Source: Ambrosia x helenae
Taxonomy: Eukaryota > Streptophyta > Magnoliopsida > Asterales > Asteraceae
Direction of reading: 5' to 3'
Assembly (NCBI GenBank): GCA_030844895.1
Contig: CM061224.1
Location: 2,567,591 to 2,631,590, forward strand
DNA: 64,000 nt
Positions 1-10,938 of the stretch are shown in pieces. Position 1 is the stretch's first letter; every line of letters starts with the position of its first letter. The position numbers and the translations under genes were made by a program. The notes under the pieces were generated by a model that was not told where the DNA came from, did not search any database, and saw nothing but the letters and a program-made list of their open reading frames with translations.

Positions 1-1021
1 AACAAGATTTCTTTAATTTTAGTATTTTTGAATATTAAAGTTAATAATTGGCTATTTATAAATAAATAGATTTAAAAATCTATTTTAAATGAAATAATTT
101 TATAAAAATTATTTTATTGCTTCAAACACTTTAATGTGCACACTCAAAATTCAAATTTTGTAAAAAGACTATTTTTCATTAATTATCCAATTTTCTTTAT
201 TTAATTAACATTTTTAAATTAAATTTAACAATTGATTATCCCCAATTCGAAACCCTAGGATACACATATTAGTTATATAGACTTAGACTTATTATATATT
301 ACCTCATTATAGGGTAATATTTGGAATCACTTTGGGCAACACAATTATCATATCTTTTCAACAAGTTAACATTTACTAAGGTGAGTTTACATAGCCCCTT
401 CTACTCTATTTTCACTATTTTTGGGGTGAAACATGTTCAAATATTTTATACTATCATTTACTCATATTTACTTGTGATTCAAGTACATCATCATTCTATC
501 ATTTGACTGTAACAAAAAGACACAGTACAATCATTAACAATGATCAAGCCGCCTGTTTAGATTATAGCGCTATAGGTCTGACAAACCCATCCCACCCGCA
601 TAGACTCAGGGATGATCGATAACAGTAATAACATTTAACTAACTTGCGAGTTAGTCATCAGTCGACACAAGGTTTGGTTGTACAAAGACGCATTGTTGCA
701 TGTCGGTATCATACTCTATCATCATACAACTTTGAATGTTGTACAAACTATCGTTACCATTTATTTTCACAAACCTATGTATTCTCACCAACAATTGTTG
801 ACCCAAAATATTTTCAACTTAACATGTTTCAGGTCCTACTTGCTTGAAGAATTGCTTGAAGATACGTGCATAGTTTATTCAATTTGATGTACGACTTCTT
901 GTAGAACAATTGTATGTAATTTATTTAAATCAATTAATGAAACTTATTATTCTCCATGAGCTACTGAACAATCATCAATACGTGGCACCCCGATGTTTCC
1001 GCCATCGGTTGGGGTGTTACA
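1..1021 (+). repeat. 5' LTR, right part only
   Basis: It is the same as 4726-5746 at every position compared and ends GGGGTGTTACA. By comparison with the full 3' LTR (2524 bases), about 1500 bases lie before the window. The small ORFs inside it are repeated in the 3' LTR and are not genes. Confidence 0.93.
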
Positions 1022-1024
1022 GAT

Positions 1025-1042
1025 TGGTATCAGAGCCTTGGT
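1025..1042 (+). other. Primer-binding site
   Basis: TGGTATCAGAGC begins three bases after the 5' LTR end. This is the standard plant PBS complementary to the 3' end of initiator methionine tRNA, which primes minus-strand synthesis in many Gypsy and Copia elements. Confidence 0.88.
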
Positions 1043-1569
1043 TATAGGGAATTAGGTTATTAGAAATAATCTAGACTATAACCTTAGGGACTAAAACAGT
1101 ACTTGCTTCTCCTACTTGTAACCCTAATTGCTTCTCTAATCCTATCCTTATCCTATGCCTTATAACCCTAAACCTACATGTGACTACTCTTAATTGTCTG
1201 CTGCAATCCTGATCCACCATTAGATTTATAGGACCAAATCCTCAGGTTTAACCTGAACCCCCTTGAGATCTCGTCGAAGTTCTAGATTTTAATAACGAAC
1301 ACGTGCAATCTGGAAGGGTGAACGCCTGTATTCTGAGTCTTCTGTCTAGGCTGGCATTGCGCATATATCCCAATCAGACGAGGGACCCGGATGCCTACCT
1401 GGGAATTCTCGGGATGAGTGTTCACTTATAGGCTAAAGCATGTCTTCATATGTTATTAGAATTTAGAATCTTTGATAAGTCAACGTTTTCGTTTATTCAT
1501 TTTAATTAATGAATAAATGATTACATTCCTTATATAATCTCATTCATTTCATGGTGTCTATTACAGATC

Positions 1570-2751
1570 ATGCCTCCACGTCGCAGCACTCGCAACAGCA
1601 ATGGTGAGAACCACGAAGAAGGTGGTGACAACCATAACCATGACCAAGTTCCTAACCACAACAACAATGGGGTCGATGCTCAACTGGCTGCGATCATTTC
1701 TCAACAAATGGCGCAGCAAATCGCAACTCTGGTTCCCAATTTACTCGCTCAGGTCATCCAATTGAACGGGAATGGTCACAACAACGGGAACGGGAATGGC
1801 AATGGCAATGGCAATGGACCCCAAGCTTGCACCCTCAAACATTTCAACTCTTGTAACCCTCCAAAGTTCAGCGGTGAAGAAGGAGCTACTGGACTTCTCC
1901 AATGGTTTGAGGGTATTGAAAATACCTTCATCAACAGTGAGTGCCCCAATAATTTCAAGGTTCGTTACGCCATGAGTGTTCTCCATAAACGAGCACTCAC
2001 ATGGTGGAATGAAGAAAAGCGTACTCGTGGGGCCGAGGTTGCTCTTGCTATGACTTGGGACCAGGTCAAAGAGATCATGAAGGAAGAGTTTTGTCCTCGC
2101 AATGAAGTTAAGAAACTTGAGGATGAATTCCACACCCTTGCTCAGGATAGTGGGGAAAACCTTGCTTATAATACCCGCTTTCACGAGCTCAGCCTGTTAT
2201 TGCCTCATAAAGTCACTCCGCTACCTGTAGCCATCGAAAAGTATATCGGTGGTTTGCCTATGCAGATTCAAGACACGGTATGGGGAAGGAACCCTGCTAC
2301 CCTTGAAGAAGCCAAACGTTTAGCAGCTACCTTAACCGATAATCACGTAAAGAACGGGACCTTAGTTCGGAAAGGCAATAAAACAAGTATTGTAGCCGCG
2401 GTAACTACTGAGAATCAGAAGCGTAAGGCCAAGGATCCTGATGTCAACCTCACTACACAAGCTTCTAACAAGAAACCTTATACAGGAAACCATCCATTGT
2501 GCAACACATGCAACCGACATCATCCCACTACTTCAGCATGTCGCTTGTGCACCAATTGTGGTAGGTATGGCCATCTAGTTAATACATGTCGCGAGACCCC
2601 AAATCCTAATGCCAACCAGCCCATCAACCCTGCTCAGGCTGTTAATCCTAATCGATACAACTATGGTCAATGTTATGAATGTGGAGACCCAAATCACTTC
2701 CGTAACCGATGCCCTAAACTGAACAGAGATCAAGACCCTCCAGCTACCTAA
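1570..2751 (+). CDS. Retrotransposon Gag polyprotein (393 aa)
   Basis: This is the only intact protein of the element. The N-terminus is basic and asparagine-rich, with a GN/GNGN run near residues 68-83. A retrotransposon gag core (PF03732 type) follows at about residues 95-250, with LLQWFEGIENTF and ALTWWN as landmarks. The C-terminal part (about 300-385) is basic and cysteine-rich and contains two CX2CX4HX4C zinc knuckles, CTNCGRYGHLVNTC and CYECGDPNHFRNRC, expected to bind RNA during particle assembly. The ORF closes with TAA and no pol frame follows before the polypurine tract, so the protein would need enzymes from a related autonomous element. The frame is open throughout, which agrees with a young copy. 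The start is the first ATG of the open frame and is followed by the basic PPRRSTR stretch. Confidence 0.92.
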   Translation: MPPRRSTRNSNGENHEEGGDNHNHDQVPNHNNNGVDAQLAAIISQQMAQQIATLVPNLLAQVIQLNGNGHNNGNGNGNGNGNGPQACTLKHFNSCNPPKFSGEEGATGLLQWFEGIENTFINSECPNNFKVRYAMSVLHKRALTWWNEEKRTRGAEVALAMTWDQVKEIMKEEFCPRNEVKKLEDEFHTLAQDSGENLAYNTRFHELSLLLPHKVTPLPVAIEKYIGGLPMQIQDTVWGRNPATLEEAKRLAATLTDNHVKNGTLVRKGNKTSIVAAVTTENQKRKAKDPDVNLTTQASNKKPYTGNHPLCNTCNRHHPTTSACRLCTNCGRYGHLVNTCRETPNPNANQPINPAQAVNPNRYNYGQCYECGDPNHFRNRCPKLNRDQDPPAT

Positions 2752-3222
2752 CCGCAAGACTCACCATTTGACTATTGGTTACTTTTTATTCTATGTATTG
2801 ACGTTATTCGATTCGAGTAATAATAAATTCAAGTATTATCATAACATCTGTGTGCATGTTTGTCTGAATGTGAACTAATTGCTACATCTATAATCATACT
2901 TGCTTGTACAACAATTAGTTAACTACCAAACAACCAGCTTAACGACTGGTAGAGGTCATCATGTCATTCCAACAGTCGGGAGAGGCCCTACCACCTGAAC
3001 GACTGGCGGAGACTATCAGACCTGCTTAACAATCGGTAAAGTCATAAAAGGACGCAAAACCCTAATGTAAGGTAAATTGGTAATTACGGTCCGGAACGTA
3101 ATCATGAATTTACAGGTACGTTAAGGTAGTGTGAAATTTTATCAAGGTTTTCGGTAGTTAGCCAATTGTAAATCTAGTGTTTCTCTTAACTTCGGGACGA
3201 AGTTCCTAAAAGTAGGGGAGAC
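2752..3222 (+). other. Non-coding 3' internal region with polypurine tract
   Basis: No coding frame is seen after gag. Imperfect repeats of an 'acgactgg.gagg' motif occur around 2941-3040. The stretch ends in AAAGTAGGGGAGAC directly before the LTR start, a good plus-strand primer. Confidence 0.7.
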
Positions 3223-3485
3223 TGTAACATTACGCATTTATAAATTTTGTGGTATTTTGAAACCTCTACACAACTATAATTATTCATATATATATATATA
3301 TAAAGTTATAATAATAATAATAATAGATAATAATAATAGTGTTTTAAAAAAATCTGTTTGTAATCTAATCCAAAGCCCAAACTCTTGTTTTCTGAAGCCC
3401 AACCCAGCTAGAACGAAGCCCACGCAGAAAGCCCAGTCCAATAAGCCCATTACCCCTCCCTTATCTGATATAAAAAAAAAAAAGG

Positions 3486-3553
3486 GTGGTTCCCCACGAG
3501 GTTCGAACCGGGCCACTCTCAAACACATACACCTGCCTTAACCACTAAGCCAC
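3486..3553 (-). repeat. tRNA-like (SINE-head) module inside the LTR
   Basis: Read on the minus strand, it has an A-box-like TGGCTTAGTGGTTAAGG and, about 30 bases on, a B-box GGTTCGAACC. This is the spacing of an internal Pol III promoter. A run of 12 T follows, as in a Pol III terminator or SINE tail. No complete cloverleaf is seen, so it is not called a tRNA gene. Confidence 0.6.
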
Positions 3554-3842
3554 AACTTGTTTCTTGTTTCTATCCCAATTTAAATTGTATATAACACCAC
3601 TTAACATAACTCCTTCTTCCTTGCAGACAGACATCGAACAGCAGCAGATATGGCAGGTTGACCATGCCATTAACTTTATTAACCCGCTTGAATGTATAAT
3701 TGGTATAATTACAGTATTTTCGGCCCTCTCTAACTCGATTTCACATCAATTAACCACAAACCATTGACCAATTCATAATTATTACGCGTATATATTTAAG
3801 ACGAGGTCAAACCTTCCAATAACCTTAATCCTTGAACATCAG

Positions 3843-3849
3843 TATAAAT
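3843..3849 (+). promoter_or_regulatory. Probable LTR TATA box
   Basis: TATAAAT precedes a pyrimidine-rich CTC-containing stretch (3880-3910) that would suit a transcription start. A TATATATTTAAG alternative lies at about 3788. The call rests on position within the LTR only. Confidence 0.45.
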
Positions 3850-4175
3850 TGATGCATTGCGAACCTTGTTTACTCGCTCACAACACTCTCTTCACCTCCA
3901 ATTCTCTCAATTATACTCTGATTATTGATATCAAGTTCGTTGTTTGACTTCTTGCCTTGACCCGTCGTATAACATCAAAGCTTCACTGTGAGTACGTTTT
4001 CTTTTGTGGGTTTAGTTCTTCGGCATCTCAGCAACAATAGCCCTAACATTAATCGGGCTATTGTTGCCTGAATCGTCCAATTGAAAAATCTAGGGTTCGT
4101 CGTTTATAATTTGGGGATAAACTGATTCAGGCTTAGCGTATTTATTTATTTTTAAACTAGAAATCTCACAACCAC

Positions 4176-4246
4176 CGGCCTAGGCCAGGTGGTTGTGACG
4201 CTGGTCTTCCACACGGGTCACCCGGGTTCGAGTCCCGGCTCTGACC
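4176..4246 (+). repeat. Second tRNA-like module inside the LTR
   Basis: It contains a T-arm-like CCGGG-TTCGAGT-CCCGG (B box) and, upstream, an A-box-like GGCCAGGTGGTTGTGACG. It is followed by a T-rich tract. The acceptor stem does not close, so it is read as a SINE or tRNA relic, opposite in orientation to the module at 3486-3553. Confidence 0.55.
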
Positions 4247-5746
4247 GAGTTTTTATGTTCTTTTCTTTTCTTTTCTTTTTAACAATAAAATTAATTATAT
4301 ATATATATTAATCCTTTAAATCTTTTAAATTCTTTTTAAAATACCTAAACTATTTTATAAACTCTAAAAAAATTATAATTACTTAATCTGATATAAAAGT
4401 GTTATTTACAATTTTTATTTTTCAGAAATTCTTTTATTTAATATTTATAATAATTAAATCATTTTTATACTATTATAATTATAAAAATCCATTATTATAT
4501 CAAAACAGTTTTATTAAATTCCCCAAAAATTATCCTAACTTGTTATAAAGTTAAACTTTACTGAAATAATTTTTAATTCAGTAAAATCATTTATTTATTA
4601 TTTTTAATCAATTTTTGTAAGATTTAATCATATTTAATTCATAATAAATCCAATTTTCATCATTTTTGCACCAAAATTTTATACAAATTATTTTTAATCA
4701 TTTAGAACAGAATTATGATTTTTAAAACAAGATTTCTTTAATTTTAGTATTTTTGAATATTAAAGTTAATAATTGGCTATTTATAAATAAATAGATTTAA
4801 AAATCTATTTTAAATGAAATAATTTTATAAAAATTATTTTATTGCTTCAAACACTTTAATGTGCACACTCAAAATTCAAATTTTGTAAAAAGACTATTTT
4901 TCATTAATTATCCAATTTTCTTTATTTAATTAACATTTTTAAATTAAATTTAACAATTGATTATCCCCAATTCGAAACCCTAGGATACACATATTAGTTA
5001 TATAGACTTAGACTTATTATATATTACCTCATTATAGGGTAATATTTGGAATCACTTTGGGCAACACAATTATCATATCTTTTCAACAAGTTAACATTTA
5101 CTAAGGTGAGTTTACATAGCCCCTTCTACTCTATTTTCACTATTTTTGGGGTGAAACATGTTCAAATATTTTATACTATCATTTACTCATATTTACTTGT
5201 GATTCAAGTACATCATCATTCTATCATTTGACTGTAACAAAAAGACACAGTACAATCATTAACAATGATCAAGCCGCCTGTTTAGATTATAGCGCTATAG
5301 GTCTGACAAACCCATCCCACCCGCATAGACTCAGGGATGATCGATAACAGTAATAACATTTAACTAACTTGCGAGTTAGTCATCAGTCGACACAAGGTTT
5401 GGTTGTACAAAGACGCATTGTTGCATGTCGGTATCATACTCTATCATCATACAACTTTGAATGTTGTACAAACTATCGTTACCATTTATTTTCACAAACC
5501 TATGTATTCTCACCAACAATTGTTGACCCAAAATATTTTCAACTTAACATGTTTCAGGTCCTACTTGCTTGAAGAATTGCTTGAAGATACGTGCATAGTT
5601 TATTCAATTTGATGTACGACTTCTTGTAGAACAATTGTATGTAATTTATTTAAATCAATTAATGAAACTTATTATTCTCCATGAGCTACTGAACAATCAT
5701 CAATACGTGGCACCCCGATGTTTCCGCCATCGGTTGGGGTGTTACA

Positions 5747-7399
5747 GACATAGTATTGGCGCCAAAGGAGAACATCACACCCCCTGTTGGTGATCGGTGA
5801 ACTCGATGGCAACTCCCCCACCTCACAAATTGCACATATTGACTCTATCTCCCTCCCACACTTTCTCGATTTATGGAAGGGTGGAGGGAACACCATCCTC
5901 CTTGATTGGGATGGAGGGAAAGATGGTGAGGTAGAGATGATGTACAGGATGGGTTTAATGGTAGTGATCGATACAACACCCCACGACCTAAGTACTATCA
6001 TTTTAAAGAGTAGATTAAAGGATAGAGTTTGGATATTGGTGTCCAACTCTTCATGCTACCACTAGGTCTCACATTGATTAATCGGAGAATGAAGTCTTCC
6101 TTATAAGCTTATAAGGGGGTGAAAACCTTTTCTATCACGACTAGCAATTAGTCGGGTGAAAATTAAACTTTGAGTTGCTATATTAACAACCCATCAGGGC
6201 AACGTGAACAATATCCTAACAAGGTTTACTTGGGCATTACACTACAGTGGGCACTAGAGAATCAAGGCTAGTAATTTCTCAGAACGCTCAAGTGATTTTT
6301 ATTTGTAACTATATTGAGAATTCAATCCGCTAAACACATGTTTAAAGGTCCTACTCCAAAAGGTTGTACACAAACTATCAAAACACATCACATGATTTGA
6401 ATTGAAATATCCCAATCATCAATGGTACCTAGTGTACATCATATTTAACTAAGTTTTTTCCCTTAACTTTGTTTTCTTTTGTACCTAGGTTTTGATTCAT
6501 GTCATTACTTAACAATATTTTAAAGTGTCTATTAATAATTTATATTTTTAATAAAAAATAAAAAAAAATAACTGGATTCAACCATTTATGTTTTAGATGG
6601 ACACGATGCCATTGGCATGTTTGATTTTATACATACAACAACAAAAGCACTTTGGGATGTGCTTTTCTTTTTTAAATATTTTCCTTTTAGAGTCTATACC
6701 TATGTAGTGATCCCTTTATTTAAAGGTTTGCATCCATGTAACTTTTCATTGTGCTTTTTTTATTTTTTATTGTTTCGTCACATTTTATATTATATCTAAA
6801 CTAATCCATTCAGTCCAATTCTTTAACTTAACAATTGCTAAAGTCCATATACTAACCAGAAATTGACATCCATCACCATTTATTATGAAATGAAATACCA
6901 TTATGCATTTATGCGTTAGTACTAAAGCAATGTTGCCACAACATGTGGTACATGCACTGATGCACTAGGATGATATGATCACAACATACAATATAATCGA
7001 AACGAATAGTTTCTTTTTTAACATGTGTTAATTTAACAACAATTGTTCGAGAACGAACATTGAGTGAGAAGACGGTTTTTTTATGCAACATGCAATCTTC
7101 AGACGAACGTAGAATTAACGCAACGCTTTAGTCGTGGGTGGCGAAGGAGATGACAATAAACTTAACTAAGTAATAAGATCCTTAACTAAATATATGAAGT
7201 CGACTATTATTCAATACAATAAAGTCTATAAAAGATAATGTGAATAGTTTCTTTCCGGTACGAAACATATTTCTTAGAACGGACAAAGGGGACATTATAG
7301 AAGTTGTTGGCCACATGGTTTCATAGATTTTTTTTAGAGGTGGCCCATGTAATTTTAATATAATCTCAAAAACCATAACAGATTATAAGAGAATGACAG
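5747..7399. other. Intergenic, no supported gene
   Basis: Short open frames occur (for example 5787-6065 and its antisense), but they have no recognisable domain or compositional support. The sequence is AT-rich. I see no terminal repeat pair or target duplication that would define an element. Confidence 0.6.
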
Positions 7400-7402
7400 T
7401 TA

Positions 7403-7988
7403 GAGCATTCACAATATGCCCCCCATTTTTATGTGAGTGGCACCCAAATTATATGGGGTGGGTTTGAGGGGTTGTGAGTGAAGAAAAATGAGGAATCTAC
7501 CGTTGATCGGTATATTTGGGAATCTTTTGGGGAAAACTGGAAACTGTATTTATTTTTTAATATTTGTTGAAAGTGGTTGTGAGTGGAGGAGAGAGAAACT
7601 GTAATGATTTTTAGACTTTAAGGAGTGGTGGGGGGAAAGAGGGGGATAAAGCGCCACGTGGCACTTGTGAGACCCATGTGAGGGGGAAAAAAATTGTGGG
7701 GTGTGGAAGGGGGGAAGAGAGGGGGGAGGGGAAGGAAATAATATTATATTGTGTTAAAGTTAAAAAAAAAAAAAAAAAAAAGCTGGCAAATCCACGCATG
7801 CCACCTCACGCCCACCCCAAGCCCCACGCCGGTGAATTGCCTCCCGCCCCAAGCCCCACGCCAGGACCGGCGGCGGTGTTCCCGCCCTTGAAAGCCCTTC
7901 CCGCCCCCACTCCGTTCAGTCTTAGTGTAATATGTGGTTGTGATTGATTGTGAGTAAATGGAGGATGGGGAAGCTATCGTGAATGCTC
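7403..7988. mobile_element. Harbinger-type MITE (586 bp)
   Basis: Terminal inverted repeats GAGCATTCAC/GTGAATGCTC are flanked by TTA at 7400-7402 and 7989-7991, the PIF/Harbinger target duplication. The interior shares 'aagcgccacgtggcac' and 'aataatattatattg' stretches with 48831-49440, so the two belong to one family. It is inserted at the 3' end of the retroposon fragment at 7992-8345. No transposase frame is present. Confidence 0.82.
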
Positions 7989-7991
7989 TTA

Positions 7992-8345
7992 AACGGACAA
8001 CAAACTACGCCATAACTTCCCTTTTGAATTGCAAATCCTACCATGCTAAAAATAAAACATTGGTTCTTGGCGAATGGAGAATTGTTGTACACAACCTTCT
8101 GCACCTGATCCAGGAGACGGATTGCCTTCGGTGCTAGGGATCCAAATGTATTAAAAGCAAAGGGCACAAATACGTGTTGATTCTATAAACAGGTTTCATG
8201 TTTAGCCACTCTTTTAGACTCCGCTTTCGAAACTGTTTGCCTCGCCACGAACCCAGTATCCTGAAGTCCCACCAGAAAAGACACCCCAGTGAGATCTACA
8301 CATGCGTGTTTACCGTCCACCCACCCACCACCCAAACACGAGGAC
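7992..8345 (-). pseudogene. Retroposon C-terminal fragment, GKHACVDLTG family
   Basis: Conceptual translation of the minus strand reads GKHACVDLTGVSFLVGL, then after one stop codon NQHVFVPFAFNTFGSLAP and a decayed GFAIQKG end. The same protein end appears at 49861-50390, 15130-15256 and 36040-36100. Only the C-terminal part is kept in each case, as expected for 5'-truncated retroposition. The identity of the parent element is inferred, not proven. The Harbinger MITE has interrupted the 3' end. Confidence 0.6.
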
Positions 8346-8618
8346 ATATAAATTAAGATACAATTTATATTTTAAATTTTATTGTATAAACATCAAGATT
8401 TTAATAGAAGTCCATAGAAACATTCAATTTTGTTAAAGCATGACAGGAACGGTCAATCAGATCGATTGGACTTGGAACAAGACCCGTTGTTGGTTTGGTT
8501 AGCATGGATGAGTCACCACTAGTTGGACTAGCTAGTTTGTATGCATATGAATTAATTACTTGATCTGTTCTCAACATTTTAAGATCATCCCCAATGCAAA
8601 CGATACAAGTGTACACTC
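8346..8618. other. Intergenic spacer
   Basis: No gene is supported. The region ends with the 8-base duplication GTACACTC that flanks the next element. Confidence 0.5.
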
Positions 8619-9108
8619 TAGGGATGAGCATACAAGACCGAATACCGATCCCGTCCCGTCCCGATCCTGATACCGTACCGAACCGAGGGGTTTCGGGATC
8701 GGTATCGGTACCCATATTTATGGATTTTCGGTTTCGGTATTATCGGTATCGGTACGGGATCGGTATGGTATCGGTATTTTAATGTAAAATACCGATACCA
8801 TACCGGTACCGAACTAATACCGTACCGTACCGTATGTATTCGGGATCGGTATCGGTATTGGTTTTTTGGACTTTTCGGCATCGGTATTGTCGGGATCGGT
8901 ATCGGTATCGGTACGGGATCGGTATGGTATCGGTATTTTAATGTAAAATACCGATACCATACCGGTACCGTACCGATACCGAACTGATACCGTACCGTAC
9001 CGTATGTGTTCGGGATCGGTATCGGTATTGGTTTTTTGGACTTTTCGGCATCGGTATTGTCGGGATCGGTATCGGTTCGGTACCAATACCGTCCCGAACT
9101 CATTCCTA
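8619..9108. mobile_element. hAT-like element with GGTATCGG-type repetitive interior (490 bp)
   Basis: Ends TAGGGATGAGCA and ACTCATTCCTA are inverted. The flanks GTACACTC (8611-8618) and GTACACGC (9109-9116) form a 7/8 match of hAT size. The interior is a degenerate array of GGTATCGGTA/CCGATACC motifs in which a block of roughly 180 bases occurs twice. The long frames across it encode only RYRYGT/IPIPI-type repeats and are not genes. Confidence 0.75.
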
Positions 9109-9116
9109 GTACACGC

Positions 9117-9779
9117 TCCCTCTTATTGCTTGTGTCACGTCAGATTGCTCAACATTTTATTCATCTTCTATCTCCTTCTGTCTATTCTATTCACTCTCTT
9201 CACTTTCTCTTTACCTCTCTCTCACAAATCACAATAGTGTTGATGCAAAACACTTCCTTACATGCATCACCCTAAATGTTAAACTCCACCAATACAGTCC
9301 TTTCAAAAATAAAACCAATCATTTAAATTCATCTCCTAAATGAAGATAGGTATAATAACATTAGAATGAATGTTAATAAATCCTACGCTAAATTAAAGTG
9401 AAAAAAAGTTAGGTAAGAAATATATCAATAATCAAGAAAAGCAACAAAGTAACAAAACATAAGTCAACAAAGTTAAAAGTCAACAATAAAATCAAGAAAG
9501 TAACAAAGTTAATAAAAATGTAAATCAATAAAGTCGGGCAACTAGTAAAATGAAAATCGAGAAATCGACAGTTTTAATAAATCAGACTATTGCAATAATA
9601 TGTAAAACTAAATGAATTATTATTTTTTTTATAACCATTTAAAATAAAAAATAGATGTGAATATAATGTCCTCAATCATCTTTCCAGTAATGTCCTCAAT
9701 CATCTTTCCAGAAATTGATCCACCCTTGGTATTTGTTGTTTTGTAGACGAGGAAGTTTGACTTTGCTCTTGGAGCTGCC
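9117..9779. other. Intergenic, with a 24-bp tandem duplication
   Basis: No gene is supported. At 9665-9712 a 24-base unit (AATGTCCTCAATCATCTTTC...) is present twice in tandem, just beyond the 3' end of the SANT-like pseudogene. Confidence 0.55.
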
Positions 9780-10938
9780 TTACTTTTATCTCAACCAAGC
9801 GGGCATGACAACTCTTGCGGTTCCCCAAGCTCAAGGTCGACGATGGTGTAATTTAGTTTAAGTGGGAACGAGCATTCGATCCACCAACAGACGAGTTCGG
9901 CTCTGGTGTGCTTGAAGTACTCTTGGACCGCTTTGATGATTGACCTGGGTTGACTAGTTGCACAAGATGCCACAGAGACTTTCGAAGTCGCTCCCAAGTT
10001 TTTACCCTGTTAAACAAACATATGTAATTCATTCTAAATTCGTCGTAAGCGGTTGTCATGATGTCCATATTATTCGAACCGTATGTTAAGCGATGTTACT
10101 AAGGCGGTTGACAATGTAGTTAAGTTGCTATTTTTTTTCTCATTGTCATCCATTTCCTTGAGAATGAATCGTTAAAACGGTAAGCCTCACGCTTCATTTC
10201 AACAAAAAAAATTTCACGCATCCAGAACACGTTTGTCTCTTGATCATTGCCTACGTAAACAAATTAAACAATTTAAGTAAACAAATAAGATTATTTTTTA
10301 AATATATAATTTAGATAAACAGTTTCATAAACATTTTAAATTATTTAAACAACTTAGGTAATAAAAAAATTATCTAGGTAATAACTTTAGTTGACAAAAA
10401 ACATATATCAATAATGGAGTCATCGGAAACTCGAGCCACGTTCGTATCAAAGCGTACTCATGCTTCGTTGTCCACTTCTCGTGTGACTTTGGAGCAAGTT
10501 CTTCTTCTGATTGCTTCTTATGATGTCTACGTGTGGAAGAAGTAAGGCGACTTTCGGATGCGGGTTGTGTTTCGGGTACGGTTTGGGTTTTGGCTATGGG
10601 TTGAGTTTTCGGTATGGGTTGAGACATAAAGGGAGACAATGGGGTTGTGTGAAATAACTGGGCATTTGAACAAGTGGGGACATTGGTAGAGTTTTTGGGA
10701 ATGACATGACCCATCATGGTGAATTTTTCATGGGTAGTGATCGATATTCACCTTAGCCGGTATAGGCATTGTTCACCCATGGGGTCTCTTGTGTGTTTAC
10801 GTTAAGTGGGTTGTTAGGATCAAATGCATATGGGTCATTGTGATACGGAAAAATGGTGGAAGTGAGTTTTGAAATGGAATTTTTGGGTTGTGAAATGAGA
10901 TATTTTTTTGTTGAGGAGTACAGTGGAGAGTTGTCCAT
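9780..10938 (-). pseudogene. SANT/Myb-like protein pseudogene (Harbinger ORF1-like)
   Basis: Minus-strand pieces follow the order of the plant SANT-like family often misnamed 'glutathione S-transferase T3-like'. An N-terminal Asn/Pro-rich part starts with MDNSP at 10938. Next come a Pro/Gln/Thr-rich linker and the SANT helix start KWTTKHEYALIRTWLE (10430-10490). A GNDQETNVFWMREI-like continuation lies near 10130-10250, and TAYDEFRMNYICLFNRVKTWERLRKS plus GQSSKRSKSTSSTPE lies at 9850-10060. Frames change between the pieces and there is a stop after the first block. Proteins of this kind pair with PIF/Harbinger transposases or are domesticated. No flanking terminal repeats were found. Confidence 0.62.

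Larger units (their letters stand above)
1..5746 (+). mobile_element. Gag-only LTR retrotransposon, Ty3/Gypsy type, 5' LTR cut by window edge
   Basis: The right-hand LTR (3223-5746, TG...CA) has its last 1021 bases repeated at 1-1021 with a constant offset of 4725 and no difference that I noticed. Between the LTRs lie a tRNA-type primer site, one gag ORF, a purine-rich tract and nothing else: the internal region is only 2201 bases, with no protease, reverse transcriptase, RNase H or integrase. This matches the non-autonomous class called TR-GAG in plants. The internal 3' end carries the TTCGGGACGAAGTTCCT-like sequence common just before the 3' LTR of plant chromoviruses, so a Tekay/Del-like relative is likely. 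Apparently identical LTRs imply a recent insertion. The target-site duplication cannot be checked because the left flank is outside the window. Confidence 0.9.
3223..5746 (+). repeat. 3' LTR (2524 bp)
   Basis: It starts TGTAACATTA after the polypurine tract and ends GGTGTTACA. It carries a probable TATA box near 3843 and two tRNA-like modules (3486-3553 and 4176-4246). The rest is AT-rich and non-coding. Confidence 0.92.

Noticed and set aside
321..887. Small ORFs in the 5' LTR
   Set aside because: They recur at the same offset in the 3' LTR and have no domain.
4176..4246. A functional tRNA gene
   Set aside because: T-arm and B box are good but the acceptor stem does not pair, and the module lies in an LTR.
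8618..9103. Long frames rich in RYRYGT and IPIPI
   Set aside because: They are readings of a short-motif array in several frames of a hAT-like element.
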